Below are positions 10,930-24,400 of a DNA stretch of 64,000 nt, in pieces. Source of the stretch: Boswellia sacra (Eukaryota > Streptophyta > Magnoliopsida > Sapindales > Burseraceae); assembly GCA_013180625.2 (NCBI GenBank), contig SNVD02006121.1, positions 62,001-126,000 on the forward strand. The letters are read 5' to 3'. The first letter of the stretch is position 1. Each line of letters starts with the position of its first letter. The translations under genes were made by a program, and so were the position numbers. Below the pieces are notes generated by a model. The model did not search any database, was not told where the DNA came from, and saw only the letters and a program-made list of their open reading frames with translations.

Positions 10930-11905
10930 GGGGTTAGATGCTTGCATCCTACTGTTGTGATTTCACAAGGGCTTGTTGAACTTGGATACTTTCATCCTAG
11001 TGCCTATGCTTTCATGAGGGCTTGTTGAATGTGGATGCTTGCATCTTAATGCCTATGCTATCACGAGGGCTTGACTGATTGTGGATGCTTTCATCTTGGT
11101 GCCTGTGCTTTCACAAGGGCTTTGCTAAAGCTGGGTGTTTTCATCTAGATGCCTGTGCTTTCATGAGGACTTTACTGAGACTAGATGCTTTTATCCAAGT
11201 GCTTGTGCTTTAACGAGAGATTGATTGATTCCGAATGCTTTCATCCTAGTGCCTATGCTTTCACGAAGACTTTGCTGAGATCAGATGCTTTCATCCACGT
11301 GTCCGTGCTTTCACGTCGTATTCGCTAAGATTGGATGCTTTCATCTAGGTGTCTATGCTTTCACGAGGCTTGATTGATTCTAGATGCTTTCATTTTGGTG
11401 CTTGAGCTTTCCTAGCATCCAAGTGTCTGTGCTTTCACGAGGGCTTGATTGATTCTAGATGCTTTCATTCTGGTGCTTGAGCTTTCCTAGCATCTAAGTG
11501 TCTGTGCTTTCATAAGGGCTTTGCTAAGACTAGATGCTTTTATCTAGATGCCATGAGGGCTTAACTAATTCTGGATGCTTTCATCCTGGTACTTGTGCTT
11601 TCATAATAGCTTTACTAAGACCCCGCTTTCATCCAGGTGCTTGTGCTCTCAAGCTTTGCTGAGATTAGATGCTTTCATCCAGGTGTCTATGCTTTCACGA
11701 GGGCTTTATTGAGACTGGATGCTTTCATCTAGGTGCCTGTACTTTCACAAAGGCTTGACTGATTTCGAATGCTTTCATCTTGGTTCCTGTTCTTTCACGA
11801 GGGCATTGCTAAGACTAGACGCTTTCATCAAGTGTCTATGCTTTCACGAGGGCTTGACTACTTTTGGATCTTTCATCCTAGTGCATGTGCTTTTAGAAGG
11901 GCTTT
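10930..11905. repeat. Tandem array of about 50-bp units next to the 3' LTR
   Basis: About eighteen diverged copies of a unit built from GATGCTTTCATC, GTGCCTGTGCTTTCACGAGG and GCTTGATTGATTCTG. Copies differ by substitutions and small indels, and some lack part of the unit. A looser relative (TGCACTCTCTGAA... motifs) lies at about 10690-10900. A tandem array between the coding region and the 3' LTR is a known habit of Tat/Ogre-type elements. Confidence 0.85.
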
Positions 11906-11939
11906 GCTGAGGTTGATTTCTTTTTAGGCAGAATGAAAC

Positions 11940-14900
11940 TCTTGCCATTTTTAGGTAGAGTTAGGTAGGTTCTGAATTTTGTGGCTTGAGATTCTTCCAC
12001 ACTGCTTTGAATCCTTTCTTCACTAGGGGTTTCTATCCACTCTCCACTGTACCTCAAAAGATGTTAGTTTTATCATCATCCGAGGATAGACTTTGATTTG
12101 AATTTTATGCTTCATTGGGGGTTAGATTATATTTGATGCTTTACTAGGGATTCTTGTTCATTCTATGTTGTACTTTATTAGGGTTAATTTTGAACATTAT
12201 GTTTCATTGGGGATCTATGTCCTTTATACTCCAATGGAGATTGAATCTAGTTTAGTTCTTAAACATCTTGAGCCTTTTCTAGACCGCCTTATACAAGTTT
12301 CTAAGCTTCACCACTGGGAAATGTTATATTTCTTTGCAAAACTTGGTCACTGCTTGATCGTATTCCACTCTGATCCTTGCTTTTCTGCTTATTCTAGACT
12401 GTATCTCGAAACATTGATTCTTGCCCATACTCCATTCAAAGTCTCGCTACAATTATGCATTATGGCCACGCTTTATCTTCTCTTGGTTATAATTCCTACA
12501 AAATCAGCTCTCAACTGGATCATTGATTTCAAAGAGAACGGTCTTCCTTCTTCTGCTACTACCATTATTCCAAAAGGCATTGATCTTTCTTCCTTTGAGT
12601 GTTACCCCTAGTATTTAACTAAATTGAGCTTGTGTTATGCTTCTGTCTCATAAGGAGTTGTCCTCTCTCTTCTATTATTGTTGCTATTCCTAGAGAAGTT
12701 AATCTTTCTTCTTTTGCATATGCTCCCAGTATTTGACTGCATTTCACCTTTTAAAGACTATTATTTGACTGCATGCTTCTTTTGATGCGCCTGTTGTCAC
12801 TTTATCATCCTTTCTTCCAATTTTTCACCAACGACTATTCAAACTTCTCTTGCTTTCGCCTACTCACAGTCATGGAGAACATTCTTGTCACCATCGCTTA
12901 TCCCCAGCATACCTAAAGATCGAATCGATTTCTCAAGAGCTGATGATGTGTTGCTATTGGTAGGCCTTGGCTCTTGTATCCATTCAAAGGTTGGTCTTTT
13001 TCACTTTGGTCTTTTTCATTTTTGTCTATTATGCTTCATCCTTTTTTCTTGCTTCCTCTATTCTTTACTTATTCTTGCACAGTTGCGTAACATGTCTATG
13101 CAAATGTCATGTATGCATGCTTTCATCTTTATGCACTTATGCTAACTTTGCTTAAGTTTCTTAAGCTAGGAGGCCACTTCAGTGAGAGATAGACCAACTT
13201 TAGCATGACGGGAACTGACCCCTGGTTCAGCTTGCCGATTTCATGAGAGAGGATTTAGTTTCACTGGACAATAAGCTAAATGGTGTCGAGTAAGAGAAAA
13301 ATAAGGGGCAACAAACAGATAGAGGTACTGCAGGTGATTTAGAATATTTTCTCTTATATTTTTGGAACTTGTGGGTTCTAGGGATTCTTTATTTTGGTTA
13401 TTTGCTTGTAGTCAGCAAAAGGATGTTCGATCCTGTATCTTTGGGACAGATTCCTCATTTGAAACTATTCTTTATCATTAGTCACCATATGATACGATAT
13501 CTCAAATCTGTTTCTACAATTTCCCCATAAAACTCAATCATTTGTCTTACCCCCAACTTTGGCAAAAAGAATTCTACTTCTATCCATTTTGAGAATCAGT
13601 TGTCATAACTACACTGCAAATCTTCCTTAGATGCTAACCCTCTATAACCCCTTATTTCTCATATGCTTTCACTTAGTTGAAGTCTTGGATAGATTGACAA
13701 TTTTTCGAAGCAAGTAGTTTCTACTGGACAGACATTCCTTTGCCAAATAAAACTCAACATCGCTTTCCTTAAAGCCATTGTGCATCCCTCAGGTCATATT
13801 CTTCACTTCAATTATTAAGGGTCTTTACCGCCTGTGTGACAAATTTGGCGTTTCCCGATTTCTTTGCTTGTTTTCATTCCTTGATGTATTCCAAAGTGTC
13901 CTAACATATCAAGCGCAACGTGCACGACATAACAAATATCCAATCACCAATATAGGATGTATCAAATGTCCTTGAATTCTAACCTTTGCTAATCTTCACA
14001 CATCACCTGCTTGTAGTCTTTAACTCTTCTTGGTCCTCCATCAAAAGAGAAACAAAGTAGGCCAGACTCATAATGAGTTGTGCATCAGTTTGATTCACAA
14101 TTGGGTTCCTCAAAGGTTTTCTAGGTTCAATAGCTCAAAGGGAATATATTAACAATGTGATTTGTTTGACAATTTCAACTCTAATGCCGGAATCGCTTCA
14201 TTCAAGATTCTTCGTGTGTGTATGTATTATCTAATCATACTTCACCCTTTGAAACTGGAATATCTTTATAAGAATAGAAGCTAGTGGTCACTCTCTAATG
14301 AAGCAAAAGGACTGACATAGGCCTATTCTTCTCACTACTCTCCACTAGTGTAGGTTTATGAGAATATCAAGGATTATTATGGCTTTATCAAGCTTGTAAT
14401 GTGAGGCTAGAGTCAAGGTATGATAAGGAAAATTACGAGGCTATCTCACCCTTAGTCATAGGATCATCTTATGACTGAATCAAAAACACCGACTTCTACT
14501 CCTAAATCAATCATTTTGTCACATGACTTATTATCTTTCTTTTTCTTTTTCTTATTTTTTCCTCCCTCTTTTTCTTCTTTTCCTGTCTTTTTTTTTTTTG
14601 TTCTCTTTTTTTTCCCCTTCTTTTTTATTTTTTATAACATTGTATAGGAACCTTTTCCAACTCCTTGCTTGCTTTGTAAGCATAGCTCTTGATGTTCTTT
14701 TTTAGAATGTATGTATGCTATGAGTGAAGGGTATTAAATGGGAAAAATTTTTAGTGTTAAGGTAAATTCTAATGGTTTGACAAAGTAAAAGGCTTAATCA
14801 GGCTCAACGGCGTGCATTAGGGATAATGATTTATGCATAGGTTGGCTTGAAAAGGCTCAATCAATCCAAAGAATGCCTAAATCATTTTTTCAACATTGTA

Positions 14901-15390
14901 AAACCTAAGATTTCACCTTAAGAGGTGATTAAATAGGTTCTAGAATCTTGTGAGATGTCAACACATCACCCTATTCAAATAAGGTTTCTCTAAGTGGCAA
15001 AAAAGTTCCATATTCATAGCTATCGTGCTCATATGTTGAAGAAATAAAGAATAAAACTCAACTAGCAAAAGAATCAAACATATAAACAACACGATGTTAC
15101 ACATTACTAAAGGTCTATTTCTGATAAGCATCATGGTCATAGGATATTGATTATCAGAAAGACCACACATCTCATATGTTTTAACTCGAACAAATACTAA
15201 GTGAAGCATTCTGAGTAAACAATCAAATCATAAAAATGAACATTATTCTGAAAAGCATTCTTATTACTGACAGTCTTGCCTAAGCGACGCTTTATTCCTC
15301 AGTCAATCTTGATTGCCTTACCTCCAGTTGAATCTATCTGTTTAGAGGATTTCAACACTATTTCCTCCATTGATTCCTAGGTAACAATAT
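11940..15390 (-). other. Internal region of the large gypsy element without recognisable coding
   Basis: About 3.4 kb in which both strands are broken by stops. The longest frame (12165-12611, plus strand) runs against the orientation of the element and resembles nothing I know. A polypyrimidine tract (about 14530-14640) creates another false ORF. Reverse transcriptase signatures such as YxDD are not visible in any frame I could follow, so pol is deleted or decayed beyond recognition. Confidence 0.5.
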
Positions 15391-15394
15391 GGGT

Positions 15395-15620
15395 GGTGGC
15401 TGGTAGGGGTGATAGGTTGTGCAAAATGTTCAGCTATTCTATTTCAGGATCTGAAATCCTACCCTTATCAATGAGATCCTGTATCTTATGATGCAACAGG
15501 GTGCAGTTGTCTATAAGATGCCCAGTGGTTGGATAGAAGAGGTGGTATTCATGGTGTTTATGGTTTGGTGGGTATGGCTCCTAATGTTGCTTGCAGGGTA
15601 ATAGTAATAATTCCTAAAAT
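15395..15620 (-). pseudogene. Gag nucleocapsid-like zinc-knuckle remnant, copy 2
   Basis: The minus strand reads ...HEYHLFYPTTGHLIDNC followed by TLLHHKIQDLIDKGRI. This matches the atypical zinc-knuckle end of gypsy Gag proteins (Tat/Ogre type), where Y-H-x(n)-G-H-x(4)-C is followed by a helix of the form L-x-x-x-I-Q-x-L-I-x-x-G. The frame then meets a stop after DPEIE. It lies about 0.9 kb downstream, on the minus strand, of a second copy of the same kind of motif (16260-16500), so the gag region appears duplicated. Confidence 0.6.
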
Positions 15621-16259
15621 GTGTGCAGTTTCTCAAAAAACTTGGACAATGGTTGCCCTAAGTTGCTAAATTTTCTTTCTGGTGCAAATTCACAACATTT
15701 AGTTCAACATTCTTAACGGTCGCTTCCTTGTTCTGAGTATTGTTTCCTAGGTTGGTAACTTCTGAGTTTTTTGAGTTTGTGGAGATGGTTGATGTGTTTG
15801 AGTCGGATGTAGTGGTGGAGCTAGAGTAAGTCTCTGGATTAATAGCTTTGTCAGTTAGGCTACTTGCAACTTCAATATCTCTATATCTGCACTTATCTTA
15901 TCAACCTTCTTATATATGCAAACCCCTCATTTATTCTCCATCTGATTCAATGAACTCTGCCTTCTATAAACTTCTTTCTCTATTGGCTGAAGTGTCCTCA
16001 CCCTTCTTTTCTTGCTTCTTTGACACATTATTACTTAATTGCTTGCCCTTGTCTAGATAACATTACCCATTCTTAGTTATTGCTTGTGTCTCATCATCTA
16101 GGAAATTGTCCCATACTCTCATCACTCTTACCTCTTTAATCTCTTTTTCTTGCTCCATCCTTTCCTTCTCGACCTTGCCTATCTTTTTAGTTTCCTTCAT
16201 ATCATGAAAGGAATTATAACACTTGTTGTTCAGTCAAACATGAGCTAATCATGTAGGTT

Positions 16260-17188
16260 GTGTCATATGTTTGTGTTTTTGGGTCGAAAATTTTGGCCAT
16301 TATTAATGAGATTTTGAACCTCATGACAGGCGCATGCATTTGTCTATGGTATAGCTAGGTGTTTGATGGAAGCCATAATGGTTATTATGCTTGAATTTGG
16401 TTGCAAGTGGGTTTGGTAGAGCTATAGGCGCAAGGTGTGATAGCTTAGATTGGGCACGGAGCTCTTCAAAAACCTGGGATAGTGATCATTCTAACTGGTT
16501 GAATTTCCTTTGTTATGTCACAACATTCACACCATTTCTAGCAGCTGTCCTATTAACATGGTTATAACTCACTGAGTCTGTCGTGAGGAGATTCCTCCTT
16601 TGCTTATTCTTAACATCCTCAATCTGGATGCCAGAGTCATATAAATCCTCAAAAGTCTTCAACGGGAACCCTACCAAACGGTCACAAGTGCGAGGAAGCG
16701 CTCCCTTCATTACAATCCTTACTTGGTCCTTTTCGATAGGCCTAGTCACCATCAGAACAGCCTTCCTTCTCCAATGAGTTAGGTACTCAGAGAATAGCTC
16801 GTTGTCCTTTTGATGGGTAGTCTCCAAATCCCATAGTGTTACATCTAACTGTGTGTTATAGAAGTACTGATCAACAAACCTCTCAAATAGCTCAGTCCAG
16901 TCTTCCCTGACTCTGTCCTCCTGCTCGAGGTTCCTATCTAGTGCTTGTCCCTCTAGCAAGTGTATAAAAATTTTCAAAATCAATTCCCTTGATATACCCA
17001 TCATGCCCATCACAGTAACGTAATATTGGAGGTGGGACTTCGGATTCCCATCCCCAGTGAACCTCACCAAGTTCGAGATCTTGAGCTTAAGTGGTAGCTT
17101 TTATCTGCATATCAGAAAGGTCCCTTATTCTTTCCAGTCCTTTCTTCGTCATCATCCTTTGTAGTTTCTCCAAGTCTTAAGAGAATTT
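16260..17188 (-). pseudogene. Retrotransposon Gag (capsid plus zinc-knuckle region), broken
   Basis: An open minus-strand frame (17070-16513, 185 codons) encodes the Gag capsid domain of gypsy retrotransposons. It starts with F-T-G-D-G-N-P-K-S-H-L, then has the typical W-x-E-L-x-x-x-F-x-x-x-F segment and Q-x-x-x-E-L-F-S-E-Y-L-x-x-W-R-R. The order and spacing follow the family pattern (D-G-x-x-x-P-x-x-H, W-x-x-L, S-x-x-x-Y-x-x-x-F/W-R). After the stop at 16513 the minus strand continues with HYGFHQTPSYTIDKC and, one frame over, HEVQNLINNG, a decayed zinc knuckle and helix. Upstream it runs as LEKLQRMMTKKGLERIRDL to 17188, where a transposon interrupts it; the N-terminal piece resumes at 26880-27052. 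Stops and a frameshift make it non-functional. Confidence 0.8.
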
Positions 17189-19949
17189 CAATACAAGAAA
17201 ACAAGGCTTTTGTGTCACTAATTTTATGTCGGTTCTTAGGAAAATGACATGTATGAAAACCTCAAATTCAAATCTATACGTGTCACATTTGTCAAAAAAA
17301 CGGGTTAAATTTTGTGACACAATTTTTTAATTGTGACAAGTATTAGTTAGTATAAAAGGAAAAATATTAGAAACCCTAGAAATCTATTTGTCTCATCACC
17401 TCTCATCACTCATCTCCCTTCATCGTTTCTTTGAAAGCCCATCTCCTTCATCATCTCTTCATTTTCATCATGTTTAGGATTCAACCCTCTCATTCGTCAT
17501 CAATCGAACTTCAACAAGGAGGGATCGTGGCTGGCATCTTTGCAGTTGGTCTCTACAAAAGAAGTCATTTTCTCTCTCTAAATCTATGGGTATATCTCGC
17601 ATTATCTCTTTATATATGGTTGTAGCTCATTGTTTCTCTCCAAATCTATGGCTATAGCTCTCATTTTCTCCACATCTATGGATCTTTATTGCTTATTCGG
17701 TATGTTTGTTTCCTTTCTTGTTTTGAACTTTCTTGTTTGTTATTGTTATTGGTGATGGATTTCGATCGAAATTATTAAGGTTTTGTTTGAGTTTCAGTTT
17801 TTAGCTTGTGTATTTAGTTTATTATTACGATTGGAATATTTGGCATAGAGTTGTTGTGGGATGTTTATTGTAGTGTAGTGCGATCGAATCTTATTGGTTG
17901 TTTGTTTGGTTGGAGAGAAAATGTGGGAAAATGGATGGCAAATAGGAAGTGAACTTCTGGACTTCTATTTAAAGATTTATTATTTACATAAAATCAAGTT
18001 CTTTATATCCTCTTGCGTAGTAATCTGGGTTTTCTGTATACATTGAAAAAAAATTTAATCTTTATTTGTTTGTATTATGTTTTAAATATATTGATTTGTT
18101 GAAGAATTGTAGCGTTTGAATGAAATAGATTTAAAATTTTAGAAAATTAAGAAACAAAATCTGGAGAGCTTTTCTAGAAAGCATCTTTTGATTAAAAAAA
18201 TTGTTCAAGTGTTTTTTAAATATTCATTTGATAAATAATTTAAAATTGCTTCTCAACAACAGAAGTGAAGGTGTTTTTTCTATAAAATAACTTGTAAATA
18301 TACTTAATATTAAGATGTTCTAGACATATTCATTTGCAAATTATAGTTCATATAATATTATGTTTATAGTGATTTTACTTGTTTGTTTGGTGTGTCTTTC
18401 AAAATTGGTTAATTTTAAAACAAAAAGAAGGGTGTGGATGATATTCCCTTTGGCAAGAGAAGGAAGATAAAGTTCGCAGAAAAATGGACTGATGAGTGCT
18501 AGAAGTGCAAGATAGGAAATATCTATATGTTCTCTACAATATTTATTTTTAATATTTGCCTTTCTTGATCGGCAAAAAAAAACTTCATTATTTTCTTTAG
18601 TTCTGCAATATAAATGGATGTTATGTTATCGAATTTTGAAGTCAAAGTCTATTGAAAATGAAATAAGGAGGCTTTTGTGAATTGATTGAAATATATTGCT
18701 GCAAACTAGATGATGAATATGTCCTTTGAATTTTCTGCTTTATAATCAATTAGTTAAAAGTGATCCTTATTATCTAATTATATGTGTGACTGTAGAGCAT
18801 GGAAAATATGTGGTGAGATTTTAATCATCGATATGTTGGAGAAAAATTGTACAAAAATTTTATTGCAAATGGGAAGATAATACAGCAAACCAAAAAAAAA
18901 AATAGAAAAGCAGAAAAACAAAAGAAAATAGAAAAAAACATAATTGGAAATAAGTTGTTGCTATTGAGTTTATTGACTTCATTGATTTTTCAAATTCTTA
19001 TTGTTTTGCTATTGTTTTTTCTTGTTGTTACAAGTTACAAATAAGGACTGATTTTGTTGGCCTATGTCTATCTCTACCTATCCTATAACTATTACTAAAA
19101 GTTGAAATAGTTAGCTTCGAATTTAGGCAATTCAAAGTTGTGGAATCTTAAGCCTGGAGAAAAAGACAGAGAAAGATTCATCCATGTTACTTGTGCTAAA
19201 TAGCCTCCACCTGTAAGCTAGCTTTTGGCCCTTTTTATAACAATATTTATTTGTTGTTTTCCAAAAGTACTACTAAATATTTTAGTCCAAGTAGTCAATA
19301 GTCTATCTAACTTATTTAATTGTTTCTTCTTCTTCTTCTTCTTTTCTTTTTTAATTTTCCCCATCCACTTTAATTACTAGATTTTTTTTTGTTTAAGCAT
19401 GTATCTTATAACATAGTTTTTTAATGAAAAATTGTTAAAATATCCATTGCTCCTATTCAGAAGCTATTCACACACATTTATCAAGGGAATTATCAAAGTC
19501 AAACTTCATTTAAAAGAGGTATCTACAAGCCATGTGATGCTAGAGTTTTATTTCTATCACTTTTCTTGATCAAGCCATGTGATGCATTTTTTTGGGTTGT
19601 AACATGTGATTTTGATGGCCTGTGGCTATCTCTACCTATCTTGTAACAAGGCTTTCTTTCTCAATTTCTCCTCTAAGAACAAGAGCAAAGACATAAAAAT
19701 GATTTCCTTGCTCCTTTCAACGAATTCGGCCCTAGTGTCCTCCTTTTTAGGTGATTTTTTTTTTTTTACTCACTCTCTCTAATTTGGTGCAAAAATTTTT
19801 AGGGTAGGGTTTCAAATTTCATGAATGTTTAATTTTGTGTTTTTTCTAATTCTTTTTTTGTGCGGCCATGTTTGTTACTGTTTAATTTATTATTAATTTT
19901 ATTATTATTTGTTGATTTCAAATGTTGGTCATGGTTTTGTTTATTTGGA

Positions 19950-20260
19950 TATTTGCTTTTATTTTTTGGTGATTTATATGGGTTTTTGGGGGCTGTTTGT
20001 TTATTGGTTTCAAAGGCTTTTCAAAGTGGTTTAGATGGATTTTTGGGTGCTCTTTGTTAGTTGGTTTTGAAGGGATTTTGTAGTGGCTGTATGGTTGGAT
20101 GTTTTGTGGTTTAAATGGGTTTTTTTAGGGTTGTTTGTTTACTGGTTTTGACGAGTTTTTGTGATGGCTATATGGTTAGGTTTTCAGACGATTAAGATGG
20201 ATTTTTGTGGGCTATTTGTTGGCTAGTTTTGAAGGTGGTTGTATGGTTTGAGTTTTTGGT
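19950..20260 (+). repeat. G/T-rich repeat block shared with 780-1470
   Basis: Repeats of GGTTTTTGGGGGCTGTTTG, TTTGTTGGCTGGTTT and GGCTGTATGGTTGG with the same order and strand as the block near the window start. This indicates that the two CACTA-ended elements have a common ancestor or exchanged this segment. Confidence 0.6.
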
Positions 20261-21401
20261 GTTAGGCAATTGCAATCATGTTTGATACTTGAAGGCTTGA
20301 TTACATTGATAAGAGTTATTTATAATATATCAAAGAATCACCTTTCTACTCAAAGTTTGCTACCAACCTCCATGGCAATCTTTTTTAGAAAAGAAAATAC
20401 AATAATATTGCTTATCAATAAGTACAAGGTTATTTGGTCATCTATCAAAGAATCACCTTTCTTTTACTCTTTCAAGGTTGTGACAAATTAGTCATACGAC
20501 TTAGGGATTTGTATATGTGATGGCCTTGCCTTTGATTCTAGTCATGCAAAGCTAAAAATTAGGGTCCATCTCTTAGCAACTACATGAAAGCGAACATGGT
20601 GGTAGTCAAATTGTTGAAGTATATGATATCTCTTGAAAGACTTAGTTAAAGAAAGTTAAATTGAAAAAGAAAATATTTCTGTAACTTCAACTTCTATGGT
20701 TATTGTGCTAATTTAACGTTCAAATTGAGAAGGTTATGATGCAGTTTTTTATTTACAGGAAGCTTAGATTTTATATAATTGAAAGTGGTTATGCTCTAGC
20801 AATGACCTTCCTCATTAATGTCTATTATTTCTATTAGTGAAATTTGCAGTTCCTTAAATTTTGAATCCAAAAATATCAAGATAGCCATAAAGACGTGGGT
20901 TCAAATAAAGCCTCCTGTTTGCTTAGAGTATGTAATCTGATAACTCTTTCCTTAAAGTTTTGAAATCATTGTTGTGATCTTGGAATTTGTTTCTACCCAA
21001 TACTGCCTTTTTATTTTACATTTTCTTAAGGTAGTATATGTAGTTGATTTTCATGAAACTAGTTTATATTTATTGGCAATTGGAGTTTGAAACTTTTTGC
21101 AATATATTACCAAGAGTTGCTAGTTTTGATTCCAAATTCTTGATGATTAGCAAAAGATTTTTGCAAGTTAGTTGATGAGAAAGGGGCTATTATCACTGTA
21201 CTTGATGTTCTAAGACAACATGTGAATTGGCCAAGAGAGCTTGTCTTTGAAGAGGTGGAGTCAAAACTTAGCATGTATTTTTTTTTATTATGTGTTATTT
21301 ACTAATATGTGCTACTGAACAATTTGTTGCACCTTTTGTTCTTATGTAGTCCCCATCCGATGAACAGAAAAGTCGGTACATGAAATGCGTGAGGAAGGAG
21401 T

Positions 21402-24400
21402 CACTACAAAAAAAAAAAACAGTTTTTTGCGACAAAAATTTTTGCGACGAAATAAAATTCGTCGCAAAAAGCGGCCTTTTACAAAATTATTATTTCGTCA
21501 CAAAAGTTAGCATTTCAAAAAAAAGATATTTTACGAGGAATTTTTCATCGCAAAATAAAACCTTTAGCGATGAATATTCATTTCCTCGCTAAAAATTCGA
21601 GTGACTAATTAGGGAAGCATTTTTTGCGACGAAATAAAAACTATTGCGACAAACTTTTCGTCGCAAAACGTATTACACAGAGACGGGATTTTGTGACAAA
21701 AAATTTCATAGCAACATGAACATTTTTTGCGACAAAATTATGTTTCTCGCGAAAAAAAGACTTTTTGCGACAAAAAATTCCTCATTAAAGGCCATTCTAA
21801 TTTACCATGTACATATGATAATACTTGACATTTTGCGACGAAAAAATAATTCCTTGCAAAATGAGACCTTTTGCGAGGAATTTTTTGTCGCAAAAGGTCT
21901 ATTTTTTGCGACAAAAAATTTCTCGCGAAAAACCATTTTAATTTGCCATGCACATGTGGCAATATTGGACATTTTGCGATAAAAACGTGATTCCTCGCAA
22001 AATGTGACCTTTCACGAGGAATTTTTTGTCGCAAAAGGACTATTTTTGCGACAAAAAATTCCTCGCGAAAAGCCATTTTAATTTACCATGCCCACGTGGC
22101 AATACTGGACATTTTGCGACAAAAACGTGATTCCTCGCAAATTGTTACTTTTTGCGAGGAAAATTTTCTCGCAAAATTTGACTTGTTGCGAGGAAAATTT
22201 TCCTCGCAAAAAGTCACATTTGGTGACAAAAAATTCCTCGCGAAAAGCCATTCTAATTTGCTATGCACACTTGACAATATTGGATATTTTGCGACGAAAA
22301 TTTGATTCGTCGCGAAATGTGACCTTTTGCGACAATAAATTCCTCGCAAAAAAGTCAACCTTTTGCGAGAAAAAATTTCTCGCGAAAAACCCGTCTAACT
22401 TATTATGAACACGTGACAATACTGGACATTTTGCGACGAAAATATATATTCCTCGCAAAATATTACCTTTTGCGAGAAAAAATTCCTCGCAAAAAGTTAT
22501 TTTTTTAAAATTAAAACTTAATAACTTTCCTCTTTTGTTTCCTTCTCTTTGTTCGTGGTTCGTCTAATATATAAGTCTTTGTTTAAAAAATGACAAAAAA
22601 AAGAATAAAGAAAGTATTAAAAATCTAATTTGATTTTATATAAATTGACAATTTTTAAATATAGTAGGGTCATTTGGATATTGATACAAATTTTTATTAA
22701 AAAAAAGACTCTTTATGATTCCATTCATGCTTTTAAATGTGAAAAACTATTAAGATATTCTAAATTTAGTGTTTATAAAATAGATAAATAATTAAAATAA
22801 ACTCTCTATATATGTGTGTGTGTGTGTGTGCGCGCGCGCGCGCGTGTGTGTGCGCGTGTGTGTGCATGTGTGTGCGTGTGTGCGTGTGTGTGTGTGTGAT
22901 ATGAATCGTTAATAATCTAATAATCAAGCATAAAATTTATTGCTAATTATTTATATATAATCTAATTTATGTGTGATTTATATATGCCTAACTGCTAAAT
23001 TACGATTATGATAAACTTATTACCACGACTAATTTTTAATTGATGAAAACGAGATTGGAAAAAAAAATCTAACTTCTAAAAATCTAATTTATTTTTCAAC
23101 GTTTAATTTTATGTCAAATAAACATAAATAAATCATTAATAATCATGTAATGTTGCCTATAATTATGTTTTTTATTTTTTTGTTATAAAGTGTATTAATT
23201 TAGACAATATATTTCTCTTAGACTTTTAATTTTTATCATATAGCTTTGAGTAAATTGTTGAGATATTTTAAACAATTGTTAGAGTTTATTTTAAGAGAGA
23301 TAAATAATTAAAATGAACTCTATAACAAAAAATAAATATATTTGTTACATATTGATTACTATATGAATAATTAATCATTTACTGGTAAATGGCAAAAACT
23401 AATTTTCAATTCGTAATACATATGATACTTGTAACATATGTATATGTATATACGTCTAATAATTAAATTACTGATATGAAAAAAATATTTTTATAATGCA
23501 ATAATTTTATATATCTAATGTATGTGGTTAATACATGATTAATTAATTGACATTAAATTATTTAATATTAACCTAATATTAAATAAATTTAATTATGTTG
23601 GATAAATTTATTTAATTACTAAATAAATTTATAATTATCAAAGTCCAAGTATGATTAGTTTCAAAATCTTCTTAGTCTTTTATTATAATTTTCACATTTG
23701 CATACTTTTTATGACAAATAAAAGAGTCTTTAACATTTTTTTAAGGTTTTTAGTGAGGAAATTTTCGTCGCAAAAAGATTAATATTTTGTCGCAATATAT
23801 GATATTTTGCGATGATTTAATTTCATCGCAAAATGAGGTTTTTTGCGACGAAATACGAATTTATATTCGTCGCAAGAAATAAAATTTAGGCGGACTTATT
23901 CCCTCTTGAGAATTTTGAAAATTTCAAGTTCTTTAGCGACGAAAAATTTGTCGCTAAAGATCAAAATTTTTGTCGCAAAATGAAATTTGGGCGGACTTTT
24001 TCCCGCTCTTGAAATTTCAAAATTTTGAAACTCTTTCTCGACGAAAATTTTATCGCAAAATATCAAAATTTTGTCGCAAAAAAAATTTTTGGCGAACTTT
24101 TTCCCGCTTTCATTTTTTTCATAATTCTAAAAACTATTTCGCAACAAAATTTTCGTCGCGAAAGGTTAAAATTTCGTCGTAAAATATCCAACTTTTATTA
24201 TATATACATGGGTTAATTTTTTGGATTGTTTCATTTTCTTCTATCACTTCCAATTCTCTACTCCTTTTCTTTTCCCAACATTTGGTAAATACTTTTACTC
24301 TTTCTTTTACTTTTGTGTTGTAATATATTTTCTTTAATAGTTTAATATATTTTTATTTATTTTAATATTTGATTGATATTATTGTCTTTTGTTTGATAGG

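Noticed and set aside
12165..12611. 148-codon plus-strand ORF
   Set aside because: It lies antisense inside the interior of the minus-strand gypsy element, shows no known domain and has no supporting splice or promoter context.
14523..14705. 60-codon Phe/Leu/Ser-rich ORF
   Set aside because: Generated by a polypyrimidine tract in the interior of the gypsy element.
21644..22458. Overlapping ORFs of about 65-112 codons with repeated Cys, Lys and Phe words on both strands
   Set aside because: They are translations of the GCGACGAAA subterminal repeat of the CACTA element in every frame, not proteins.
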